Assembly (NCBI GenBank): GCA_017476785.1 | Contig: JAFUZD010000060.1 | Span: 1-33,092, forward strand | Length of the DNA stretch: 33,092 bases | From: Prevotella sp. | GTDB lineage: Bacteria; Bacteroidota; Bacteroidia; Bacteroidales; Bacteroidaceae | Direction of reading: 5' to 3' | Part shown: piece by piece, positions 24,248-32,300 of the stretch | Position numbering within the stretch: position 1 is the stretch's first letter | How the letters are laid out: each line of letters starts with the position of its first letter | The notes under the pieces: model-generated | What the model saw: the letters and a program-made list of their open reading frames with translations, nothing else | Database searches by the model: none | What the model was told of the DNA's origin: nothing | Program-made: the position numbers and the translations under genes

Positions 24248-25729
24248 TCAGCGGCGTTCGCCCACAATCTTGTGCAGGGCGACGACCAGTCGGTCTACAT
24301 CTTCTTTCGTGTTGTAGATGGCAAACGTGGGGCGCACGCTGGCTTCGTAGCCCAGTGCACGCAGGGCGGGCTGGGCGCAGTGGTGCCCGGCACGCACGGC
24401 AATGCCCTCTTTGTCGAGCAGGGTGCCGGTCTCGGTCACGGGTACGCTGTCGAGCACGAACGATACCACGCTGACGCGGTGCTTGGGATTGCCGATGAGC
24501 GTCAGTCCCGGCACTCCGGCCAGCTGCTCGCGGGCATACTCTGTCAGCCGGTGCTCGTGCTGCTCAATGTTGCGGATGCCCACACGGCTCACGTAGTCCA
24601 GCGCCTCGCCCAGTCCGATGGCATCGGCCACATTGGGCGTTCCGGCCTCAAAGCGGGCCGGCGGCTCATTGTACTCCGTGCGCTCGATGGTCACATCCTT
24701 AATCATATTGCCACCTCCCTGCCACGGGCGCAGCTTGTCCAGCCACTCCTTACGTCCGTAGACGGCACCGATGCCGTTGGGGCCGTAAATCTTGTGGCCC
24801 GAGAAGACGAAGAAGTCGGCTCCCAGTTGCTGTACGTCGACCTTTGTGTGGGCAATACTCTGTGCGCCGTCAATGAGTACGGGCACGTTGTGCGAGTGGG
24901 CAATCTGGATGATGCGCTCCACGTCGTTGATGGTGCCGAACGTATTGTTTACATGGCCCACGCTGACGATGCGCGTACGCGGAGTGATGAGCCGTTCCAG
25001 CTCAGAAAGAATCAGGTCGCCGTTCCGGTCGATGGGGATGGCACGCAGCTCGGCTCCCTGCTCGTGGGCCACCTGCTGCCACGGCACGATGTTGGCGTGG
25101 TGGTCCAGCGTGGACACGATGATGTTGTCGCCCGGCGTGACGTACTGGCGGCCGAAAGTCTGGGCAATGAGGTTGATGCCCTCGGTGGTGCCGCGCACGA
25201 AGACGATGTTCTCAGCCGACGGCGCATTGATGAATCGCGCCACCGTCTCACGCGCCTTCTCATAGGCATCCGTAGCCCGTGCGGCCAGCGTGTGGGCGCC
25301 GCGGTGGATGTTGCTGTTGTAGGTGCGATAGTATTCGCTGATCTTATCGATTACTTGGTTCGGCTTCTGCGTCGTGGCACCGTTGTCCAGCCATACGAGG
25401 TCGTGGCCGTTCACCTTTTGGTTGAGCACGGGGAAGTCGGCCTTAATCTGGTCGGAGTTTAGGGTGTCGGCCTCCTCGTAGTTCAGCGAGCTGAGTTCGG
25501 CCTCGCCGAGGCGCTGCAACCCATTGCCCTCTCCTCCCGTGTGGGAGTTGATTTCTGACAGTTCGCTCAGCTTGAGGAACGCTTTGATGGGGTCGGCCTC
25601 TTCCTCCTCTGCATAGGAGTGGACGGCGGTAGAAAGCTCTTCGGGGCAATACTTCCGCGCCACTTGTCTCAGCATCTCGAACGTCGGGTCTTCCAATCCG
25701 CTGCCGTCGATGTTCTTAATGTCTATCAT
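24248..25729 (-). CDS. SufS-type cysteine desulfurase with N-terminal extension, probable encapsulin cargo
   Basis: A 493-residue class V PLP enzyme that takes sulfur from cysteine, leaving alanine and an enzyme persulfide. The catalytic domain starts near residue 93 (DQIKADFPVLNQ) and holds DNGATTQKP, Lys313 (SGHKIYGPNG, PLP) and Cys451 (RAGHHCAQP, persulfide). SufS enzymes are about 405 residues; this has about 90 extra at the N-terminus, acidic and low in complexity, with short conserved-looking blocks (DPTFEMLRQVARKYCPEE; DPIKAFLKL). In family 2 encapsulin systems such an extension directs the desulfurase into the shell, and the shell gene is directly upstream. Part of the linker (about 60-71) may derive from a G/C-rich repeat. 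ATG 25729 is chosen over TTG 25735. Confidence 0.9.
   Translation of the reverse strand: MIDIKNIDGSGLEDPTFEMLRQVARKYCPEELSTAVHSYAEEEEADPIKAFLKLSELSEINSHTGGEGNGLQRLGEAELSSLNYEEADTLNSDQIKADFPVLNQKVNGHDLVWLDNGATTQKPNQVIDKISEYYRTYNSNIHRGAHTLAARATDAYEKARETVARFINAPSAENIVFVRGTTEGINLIAQTFGRQYVTPGDNIIVSTLDHHANIVPWQQVAHEQGAELRAIPIDRNGDLILSELERLITPRTRIVSVGHVNNTFGTINDVERIIQIAHSHNVPVLIDGAQSIAHTKVDVQQLGADFFVFSGHKIYGPNGIGAVYGRKEWLDKLRPWQGGGNMIKDVTIERTEYNEPPARFEAGTPNVADAIGLGEALDYVSRVGIRNIEQHEHRLTEYAREQLAGVPGLTLIGNPKHRVSVVSFVLDSVPVTETGTLLDKEGIAVRAGHHCAQPALRALGYEASVRPTFAIYNTKEDVDRLVVALHKIVGERR
25517..25547. repeat. Possible G/C-rich repeat copy inside the desulfurase linker
   Basis: CTCCC-GTGT-GGGAG (25534-25547) preceded by CAACCCATTGCCC resembles the other G/C-rich palindromes. 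It is in frame and encodes a glycine-rich stretch (NSHTGGEGNGLQ) between the extension and the catalytic domain. More diverged than the other copies. Confidence 0.45.
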
Positions 25730-25744
25730 ACGCAAGTCATTCTA

Positions 25745-25779
25745 AGCCCCTCCCTTGCAGGAGGGGCTGGGGATGGGGT
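25745..25779. repeat. G/C-rich palindromic repeat, copy between shell and desulfurase genes
   Basis: AGCCCCTCC (25745-25753) pairs perfectly with GGAGGGGCT (25760-25768) around CTTGCA, then GGGGATGGGGT. It fills most of the 53-base gap between the shell stop and desulfurase start, so it should form a hairpin within the message. Confidence 0.8.
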
Positions 25780-25782
25780 TCC

Positions 25783-27222
25783 TTACTTTTCTACTTTGTT
25801 ACGGTGTTGGTAGTCGTGGTAGTAGCCCACTTCTACGTTCTCCAGCACGGCAATGGCGTCGTCGGTCAGTGCTGCCAGCGAGAAATACTTCGTTAGCAGA
25901 TACGATGCTACGCCAAACTTGTCGAGTCCCATCAGACGGGCCGACAGGCTGGGAGCTATCTCGCCGGGGATACCGCTCTGGTGCAGTCCCACTACGCCCT
26001 GATTCTTCTCGCCCGTGCGTACGAGGATGATGCTGGTGGTGCCCACGCCGCGATTGGTCAGGTACTGGCCCTGCACCTCTACTTTGTCCGACGGAATCAG
26101 GGGCACGCCGCGCCACAGGATGACTTTCGTGCCGAAGAGGTCGGTCGTCGTAGGCGGCACGCCGCGCCACGTGCACTCACGCTCGAAGGCTGCAATGGCC
26201 CGCGGGTTGGCGATGAAGAAGGCTGGCTCCTTCCATACCAGCGACAGCAGCTCGTCCAAATCGTCGGGCGTCGGTGAACCGTAGCGGGTTGAGATGCGGT
26301 AAGCGGGATTGGCCGAGGCCAGCAGTCCGAACTTCGGATTGTTGATGAGCTCCCACTCCTGACGCTCCTTGATGCTCTCTATTGAGAGGCGCAGCTGCTC
26401 TTCCAGCTGGTTGTAGGGGTTGTTGTACAGGTCGCTGACGCGGGTGTGGACGCGCACCACGGTCTGCAGCGTGTTGAGCGAATACTCAGTGGGCTGCTCC
26501 TCGTAGTCGATGTAAGTCTCGGGGATGATGTTGTCCTCCTCGTGGCCGCTCAGCAGGTCGATGTGCTTCTCGCCGTGCTCATTGACCGTAGCCTTCAGGC
26601 GCAGCTGCTTGTCTACGGCTTTCTGGAACGTCTCGCGGAAGTCGGGTACCTCTTTGATAAATGTCTCCAGTTCCTTACTTTCCAGTGTGAAGAATACGCC
26701 CGGCGTGACGGCACGCACCGATACCGTTGCCGTAGTATCGTTGAGCAGGTCGGCCTCGCCGAAGAACTCGCCCTCGCCGAGCAGTGCGATGCGCAGTTCC
26801 TCGCCGTGCAGACCGCGGCTGATGACCTCAGCCTGTCCGCTGGCTACGATGAAGAACTTGAGCGGGTCTTTCTCGGCTTTGATGAGATACTTGCCCAGCT
26901 CTACCTCTTCGGTGACGAAGCGGCGTGCCAGTCGCGTCACCACCTCCTCGCTGAAGTCGGAGAAGAGCGGGATGCTCTGCAGGCTCTTGGCGCGGAAGCT
27001 CGGTTCGCCGTTGAAGTATTCCACGGGCACGCGCTCGCCTTTCTTCAGTTCCACCTTCGTGCGGTTCACGCGGTAGGTGCCACCGCTCACTTGCACCCAC
27101 GGCAGCAACTTGAGCAGCAGTCTCGGGGTGATAGACCCCATCTGTGGGGCGGTTTTGGTTGTGGTGGCCAGTTTTCTGGCCGTTGCAGTAGTCACACTGC
27201 GCTGTAAGTTTGAGTCAGCCAT
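25783..27222 (-). CDS. Family 2 encapsulin shell protein with cNMP-binding-like domain (2B type)
   Basis: A 479-residue protein that I recognise as a family 2 encapsulin, an HK97-fold nanocompartment shell. N-terminal blocks (TTKTAPQMGSITPRLLLKLL; YRVNRT) and the C-terminal part (LQTVVRVHTRVSDLYNNPYN; NNPKFGLLASANP; TPDDLDELLSLVWKEPAFF; ALTDDAIAVLE) are typical of SrpI-like shells. Inserted at about 80-205 is a cyclic-nucleotide-binding-like domain (GEGEFFGEADLLNDTT), the mark of the 2B type. The Arg expected soon after FGExxLL is absent (TTATV at 163-167), so nucleotide binding is doubtful. Reading this as a Crp-type regulator would be wrong: there is no helix-turn-helix. The likely cargo is the desulfurase encoded next. 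Confidence 0.9.
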   Translation of the reverse strand: MADSNLQRSVTTATARKLATTTKTAPQMGSITPRLLLKLLPWVQVSGGTYRVNRTKVELKKGERVPVEYFNGEPSFRAKSLQSIPLFSDFSEEVVTRLARRFVTEEVELGKYLIKAEKDPLKFFIVASGQAEVISRGLHGEELRIALLGEGEFFGEADLLNDTTATVSVRAVTPGVFFTLESKELETFIKEVPDFRETFQKAVDKQLRLKATVNEHGEKHIDLLSGHEEDNIIPETYIDYEEQPTEYSLNTLQTVVRVHTRVSDLYNNPYNQLEEQLRLSIESIKERQEWELINNPKFGLLASANPAYRISTRYGSPTPDDLDELLSLVWKEPAFFIANPRAIAAFERECTWRGVPPTTTDLFGTKVILWRGVPLIPSDKVEVQGQYLTNRGVGTTSIILVRTGEKNQGVVGLHQSGIPGEIAPSLSARLMGLDKFGVASYLLTKYFSLAALTDDAIAVLENVEVGYYHDYQHRNKVEK

Positions 27223-27235
27223 TGTTTAGTCTTTT

Positions 27236-27517
27236 TTATTTTTTGATGATTACTTTATGCGTTGTTCCCTCTACGTGCTCCACGCTGAGCACGTTGTAGC
27301 CCTGTTCGATGGCGTTGCGCGGCACGTTGTCCAGCGGCTCGCCCTCGCTGAGCAGCACCTCCAGCGTGTCGCCCTCTTGCAGTTTGGCCAGTTCTATCTT
27401 CGTCTTGACGAAGGTCATCGGGCAGTGTTCCCGTGTAATGTCTAATACGTGCGACCTACCCCCAGCCCCTCCTGATGGGAGGGGAGACTGGTTGGTCTTG
27501 TTATCGTTGTTTGCCAT
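27236..27517 (-). CDS. TusA/SirA-family sulfur-transfer protein with repeat-encoded N-terminus
   Basis: A 93-residue TusA-like protein. The core begins VLDITREHCPMTFVKTKIEL; Cys32 in the CPM motif is the expected persulfide carrier, and a short beta-alpha pattern follows (GDTLEVLLSEGEPLDNVP). TusA proteins accept sulfur from desulfurases and pass it on, and DsrE-type proteins often partner them; both are neighbours here. Residues 10-22 (QSPLPSGGAGGRS) come from the G/C-rich repeat at 27455-27489 and are absent from what I know of the family, so the true domain starts near residue 24. It stops 13 bases before the shell gene starts. Confidence 0.87.
   Translation of the reverse strand: MANNDNKTNQSPLPSGGAGGRSHVLDITREHCPMTFVKTKIELAKLQEGDTLEVLLSEGEPLDNVPRNAIEQGYNVLSVEHVEGTTHKVIIKK
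27455..27489 (-). repeat. G/C-rich palindromic repeat inside the TusA-like gene
   Basis: On the minus strand it reads AGTCTCCCCTCCC-ATCA-GGAGGGGCTGGGGG, close to the copy at 27571-27610 in the opposite orientation. It is in frame and adds a proline/glycine-rich segment before the first beta strand. Confidence 0.8.
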
Positions 27518-27570
27518 TTCCTTTTCTCCTTTTCTTTTATCTATTAATTATTGTATATGATTCGCATTTT

Positions 27571-27610
27571 AGTCTCCCCCTCCCTTGGGGAGGGGCAGGG
27601 GGGTGGGTTC
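27571..27610 (+). repeat. G/C-rich palindromic repeat between DsrE-like and TusA-like genes
   Basis: AGTCTCCCCCTCCC-TTGG-GGAGGGGC, then GGGGGGTGGG, ending one base before the DsrE-like stop codon. It is inverted relative to the copy within the TusA-like gene about 90 bases away, so the two can pair in the transcript. Confidence 0.8.
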
Positions 27611-27611
27611 C

Positions 27612-28100
27612 CTAAATAAACAGCGTTTGTCCGCCTTCAGAGAGCTTGAGGAAAGACGCCACGCCGAGCACATCCTTCACTTCCGGGATGAAGTCTTCGC
27701 GTTTCAGGCCCAGCACGTGCATTGCCATCTCGCAGGCATAGAGGTTGATGCCCAGTGCCTTGGCGGCCTCTACCAGTTCTTCGAGCGTGGCCACGTTGTT
27801 CTTGCGCATCAGATAGCGGAAGATGCTCGGACCAGCACCGAAGAAGTTGAAGCGGCTGGTGGGGGTGGCACTCAGTCCGCCCATCATAAAGCCGAAGATT
27901 TTGGTCAGCCAGTTGCCGCCCACAAAAGCACGTCCGCGCTTTTGCTTGATGGCATCGAGCCCCCAGAAGGTGAAGAAGATGTTCACCTCGTAGCCCACGG
28001 CAGCAGCTCCCGTGCCCAGCGTGAACACGGCGGTCAGCTTGTCGAAGTCGCCGCTGAAGGCGATGATTGAGAGTTTCTTAACCTCGTTATTGTTTGCCAT
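27612..28100 (-). CDS. DsrE/DsrF/DsrH-like (DsrE2-type) sulfur-relay protein
   Basis: A 162-residue protein of the DsrE/F/H-like family. Seen: LSIIAFSGDFDKLTAVFTLG at the N-terminus, a hydrophobic VNIFFTFWGLDAIKQ, and the presumed active Cys in NLYACEMAMHVLGL. Such proteins bind persulfide sulfur and exchange it with TusA-type carriers in sulfur oxidation, storage or thiolation routes; the direction is not predictable. The hydrophobic middle (GNWLTKIFGFMMGGLS) suggests membrane contact, as proposed for DsrE2 proteins. The gene lies 20 bases after cysK and upstream of the TusA-like gene. Confidence 0.83.
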   Translation of the reverse strand: MANNNEVKKLSIIAFSGDFDKLTAVFTLGTGAAAVGYEVNIFFTFWGLDAIKQKRGRAFVGGNWLTKIFGFMMGGLSATPTSRFNFFGAGPSIFRYLMRKNNVATLEELVEAAKALGINLYACEMAMHVLGLKREDFIPEVKDVLGVASFLKLSEGGQTLFI

Positions 28101-28120
28101 TTTCTTTCCTTTCCTTATCT

Positions 28121-29053
28121 TTATTGGTTATACAACTTCGTTGACAGATAGCGCTCGCCGGTGTCGGGCAGCAGCACCACAATCTGTTTTCCCTCGTTCT
28201 CTATGCGCTGGGCAATGCGGATGGCTGCCACCAATGCCGCTCCCGACGATACCCCCGCCAGCAGTCCCTCGCGGCGTGCCAGCTGGCGTGCTGCCTCGTA
28301 GGCCTCTTCATCGCGCACGCGGATGATTTCGTCGTACACGCGGGTGTTGAGCACGCCCGGTATGAATCCCGCACCGATGCCCTGCAACTTGTGCGGACCG
28401 GGCTTCCCACCCGAGAGTACCGCCGAGCCCTGCGGTTCTACACCTACTATTTTAATATCGCGCTTGCGCGAGCGCAGCACCTCGCCCACTCCCGTGATGG
28501 TGCCGCCGGTACCGATGGCACTGACGAAGATGTCGACGCGTCCGTCGGTATCGCGCCATATCTCCTCGGCCGTCGTCTGGCGGTGAATCTCGGCGTTGGC
28601 AGGGTTTTCAAACTGTTGGGGGATGAAGGCATTGCCAATGTGCTCAGCCAGTTCGCGTGCCTTACGGATGGCACCGCCCATTCCTTCGTAGGCCGGTGTC
28701 AGCACGAGGCAGGCTCCCAGTGCGCGCAGCAGTGTGCGCCGTTCGAGCGACATTGCGTCGGGCATCGTCAGGATGAGGCGATAGCCGCGTATGGCGCAGA
28801 TGAAGGCCAGTCCGATGCCCGTGTTGCCGCTGGTGGGTTCGATAATCGTAGTGTCGGGGTCAATCAGTCCCTTACGCTCAGCGTCGTCAATGAGCGAGAA
28901 TCCCGTACGGTCTTTCACCGAGCGTGCCGGGTTCTGCATCTCCAGTTTGGCTATCACGCGCGCTTTCAGGTTCAGCTCCCGTTCGGTGCGTGTCAGCTCG
29001 AGCAGCGGCGTGTTGCCCAGTAGGTCAATGAGGTTATGAGCTATCTTTGCCAT
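28121..29053 (-). CDS. cysK: Cysteine synthase A (O-acetylserine sulfhydrylase)
   Basis: A 310-residue PLP enzyme making cysteine from O-acetylserine and sulfide. Seen: [10 protein letters not shown], the PLP Lys47 in [11 protein letters not shown], the phosphate/substrate loop TSGNTGIG, and [13 protein letters not shown]. Length and motifs are those of CysK. It is the first gene of the minus-strand run cysK, dsrE-like, tusA-like, shell, desulfurase. In Synechococcus, sulfur-regulated srpG (CysK-like) is linked in the same way to the SrpI encapsulin gene. A CysK here would supply cysteine as desulfurase substrate or use released sulfide. Its promoter holds the 46-bp element. Confidence 0.93.
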   Translation of the reverse strand: MAKIAHNLIDLLGNTPLLELTRTERELNLKARVIAKLEMQNPARSVKDRTGFSLIDDAERKGLIDPDTTIIEPTSGNTGIGLAFICAIRGYRLILTMPDAMSLERRTLLRALGACLVLTPAYEGMGGAIRKARELAEHIGNAFIPQQFENPANAEIHRQTTAEEIWRDTDGRVDIFVSAIGTGGTITGVGEVLRSRKRDIKIVGVEPQGSAVLSGGKPGPHKLQGIGAGFIPGVLNTRVYDEIIRVRDEEAYEAARQLARREGLLAGVSSGAALVAAIRIAQRIENEGKQIVVLLPDTGERYLSTKLYNQ

Positions 29054-29091
29054 TGTATAATTGGTATAGTTTTTGTGAAATTACTGCGGTG

Positions 29092-29099
29092 CAAAGTTA
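29092..29099 (-). promoter_or_regulatory. -7 box of the cysK-encapsulin operon
   Basis: Minus-strand TAACTTTG fits TAnnTTTG and lies 39 bases before the cysK start. The 46-bp element begins 18 bp upstream. It is the only convincing promoter for the five-gene run. Confidence 0.6.
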
Positions 29100-29116
29100 C
29101 GCCGATTCCGATGCTT

Positions 29117-29162
29117 GCGAAATCGCACACGTATGGCATATCGCATACCAAACGTTTGCGAT
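29117..29162 (+). promoter_or_regulatory. 46-bp shared promoter element, copy 3 (cysK)
   Basis: Reads GCGAAATCGCAC, N6, GGCATATC, N2, ATACCAAACGTTTGCGAT (29145-29162). The central CAAACGTTTG is a perfect palindrome. The spacing inside the element and to the -7 box is the same as in copies 1 and 2. The helicase gene on the far side starts about 155 bases away, with its own -7 box, so it is probably not a target. Confidence 0.75.
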
Positions 29163-29305
29163 TTGCCGTTCCGCCCGCGTTGCCTATCGGCTGTGGTTGC
29201 CTGCTTCGGTGGGGACCTCGCCGAGCCAGTGGGTCGTGGTGATGAATTTGGGTGATGAGGGTGTGGATTTAGGCAGAAACCTGATGGAATTAGGTTTAAA
29301 TTGCC

Positions 29306-29313
29306 TATCTTTG
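29306..29313 (+). promoter_or_regulatory. -7 box next to the helicase start codon
   Basis: TATCTTTG fits TAnnTTTG but ends only four bases before the GTG start at 29318, implying a leaderless or nearly leaderless message if it is real. I see no good -33 box. Confidence 0.4.
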
Positions 29314-29317
29314 CCCT

Positions 29318-32300
29318 GTGATTACAGACGAACTCTTCGGCCGCTGTGCCGAGCTGGTGGCCTCTGGACCGACGGCCGAGGCACTGCGCTATCTGCACCA
29401 GACGCTGGTGCTGGCGTGCAGTGAGGCACTGCGTGGTACTGGGCAGGGCTATGGCAACGTGTTTGCGCAGGTGGACTATCTGTGCAAGCGCCATCACTTA
29501 TCCACGCCCGACCGCATTGCCATTCAGACGGCGCGCCTCCACGCCAACGGTCGCGTGCCAGTGGAGCCCGACGAATGGCGCTACGACATACGTGCGTTGG
29601 TGCGCTTTATTGCAGCCGTCTTCGGTACTTCCGTTCCCGGGCAGTTGGTGGCGAGTCTGCCAGCCAACGACCGCCCTTATGAAGCCTCGGCCCAGATAGA
29701 CCACCGTTGTGTGCGTTGCATCGTGAATACGGTGGATGGAGAGGAGGTGACTGCCACCACTGCCGACGGCGACATCACCATCGGTGGCATCGATGCTTCC
29801 ACGCTCCGGCTGCTCCGTCCCGGTGTGCAACTGAATCTGCTGGACGTTTCGACAGACGAAGGCCTGTCGAAACGCGTCACCCCCCGCCTCACCGTTTTCG
29901 AGCCCGACTTCCTCGTGGACATCTCGTCGGTCGCTGCCTGTTTCGCCGACTACGGCCACCATCCGATGAGCTATCTCATCGGGCGGCTGAAGCCACGGGC
30001 CAACTCGCAGGCCATTCTGCTGGGAAACTATGCCAGTAGGGCACTGGACGACATCATCAACAATGAGACTTTCAACCTTTCGGAGACCATCCGCACCTCG
30101 TTTCGCGAGCAAGCCTTGCAGTTCTGCACGTGCGAGGGCTTCGACGGCGCGCGGTTTAAGGCCGACGCAACCCTGCAGGCCGACCATCTTCGCGAGGTGG
30201 TCGACGTGCTCTTTGGCGGCGACTACCACCGCGAGCAGGCCATCCTCGAGCCCTCGTTCGTCTGCGAGCAGCTGGGACTGCAGGGACGTGTCGACCTGAT
30301 GACTACGGATATGCGGCTGCTCGTCGAGCAGAAGTCGGGCAAGAACTTCCATATTGAGCGACCCCAGCCGGGGCAGAAGGGCTTGCAGCTGGAGAACCAC
30401 TACGTGCAGCTGTTGCTCTACTATGGCATCCTGCGCCAAAACTTCCACCTCGCACCCGACCGTGTGGACATCCGCCTGCTCTACTCGCGCTATCCCGCAC
30501 AGCAGGGACTGCTCGTGGTCAACTTCTACCGTGAGCTGTTCTACGAGGCCATCCGTCTGCGCAACCGTATTGTGGCAGCCGAGCTCCATCTTGCCGAGCG
30601 GGGCTTTGGCTCGATATGGCCGCAGCTTCGGGCCGACACGCTGCTGGAGAACGGGCAGAAAGCCGACTTCTTCAATCGCTACGTGCGCCCCGAGGTGGAG
30701 CGTCTCGTCGGTGCGTTGCAACAGTTGCAGGGTGTTGAGCGCAGCTATCTGGAGCGGATGATGACCTTCGTCTTCCGTGAGCAGCGCGCCTCGAAGGTGG
30801 GCACCGAGCAGGGGCGCAGCACGGCCGCGGCCGACCTATGGACAATGCCGCTGGCCGAGAAGCTGGACACGGGCAACATCTTCGTACACCTTACTATAAT
30901 AAAGAAAGAGCAGTCGACCGATTATAGTGGCATCGACCGCCTGACGCTGCGCATTGAGCCCAATCCTGATGCCGCTCCCGTCAACTTCAGGCGAGGCGAC
31001 GGTGTCTATCTCTATGCCTACGATGGCGAGCCCGACGTGCGGCGCAGCATCCTGCTGAAGGCCACCATCGAACAGCTCACCGACGACGCGGTGACGGTGC
31101 GCCTGATGGACGGACAGCAGAATCCTCACCTCTTCGAGGCGCCCTGCTGGGCTATTGAGCACACCGCCTCCGATGCCTCCACGGCACTGCAGCTACGCTC
31201 GCTCTGCCAGTGGGCGGCGGCCGAGCCCCAGCGGCGGCGGTTGCTGCTCGGACTGGAGGCACCACGGCGCGATGCCTCGGTGCAGTTGTCGCGTCCGTAT
31301 CATCCCCACTACGACGACGTGCTGCTGTCCGCCCGCCAGTCGCTCGACTATTTCCTGCTGGTCGGCCCGCCCGGCACGGGCAAGACCTCAATGGCACTCC
31401 GCTTTCTGGTGGAAGAGGAGCTGGGGGCTCACTTCCCGGCTTCCGACGCTCCGCCCTCTGTCCTCTTGATGGCCTATACCAATCGGGCGGTGGACGAGAT
31501 ATGCGGAATGTTGGAGGAGGCCCGGCAAGACTATCTGCGCATCGGTGGTGAGGCGACGTGCGACCCACGCTACCGCCAACGACTGCTGGACAACGCGCTC
31601 AGCGACACGCCACGGCTGGCCGACATCAAGAGCCGCATTGTGTCGGCGCGCATCATCGTGGGCACCACGTCAATGTTGCAGATGCGCCCTTACGTATTCC
31701 AGCTGAAGCACTTCTCACTGGCCATCGTCGACGAGGCTTCACAGATTCTGGAGCCCGGCATCATCGGGCTGCTGGCCTCGGAGTGTATCCGCCGCTTCAT
31801 CCTCGTCGGCGACCACAAACAGCTGCCGGCCGTAGTGCAGCAGCCCGACGACGACCCACAGCTGCGAAGCTGCCGCCAGTCGCTCTTTGAGCGGCTTATC
31901 CGTCAGGAGCGCGAGGCTGGTCGGACGGCTTTCGTCGGCCTGCTGCGTCGTCAGGGACGTATGCATCCCGAGGTGGCTGCCTTTGCCAACGAGATGTTCT
32001 ATGCCCGCGAACAGCTGCTGCCCGTGCCGCTGCCCCATCAGGAAGACACCTCGCTCCACTACGACGCGCCAGCCGAAGACGCACTGGACGAGGCTTTGCA
32101 GACCCGCCGTGTGCTGTTCCTGCCCTCGGCCGACTGTGCCGATATGCGCGTATCAGATAAGGTGAATGCCTCGGAGGCGCACATCGTGGCCGACCTGCTG
32201 CGCCGCATCTATCGCTTTGTGGGGCCAGAGCGGTTCGATGCCGACCGCACTGTGGGGGTCATCGTGCCCTACCGCAACCAGATTGCTTTGATACGTCGCG

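Noticed and set aside
24200-25462. 420-codon plus-strand frame opposite the cysteine desulfurase
   Set aside because: It begins inside the terminator stem and is antisense to a gene with intact catalytic motifs.
25783-27222. Crp/Fnr-type transcription factor
   Set aside because: The cyclic-nucleotide-like domain is inserted in an encapsulin shell; no helix-turn-helix is present.
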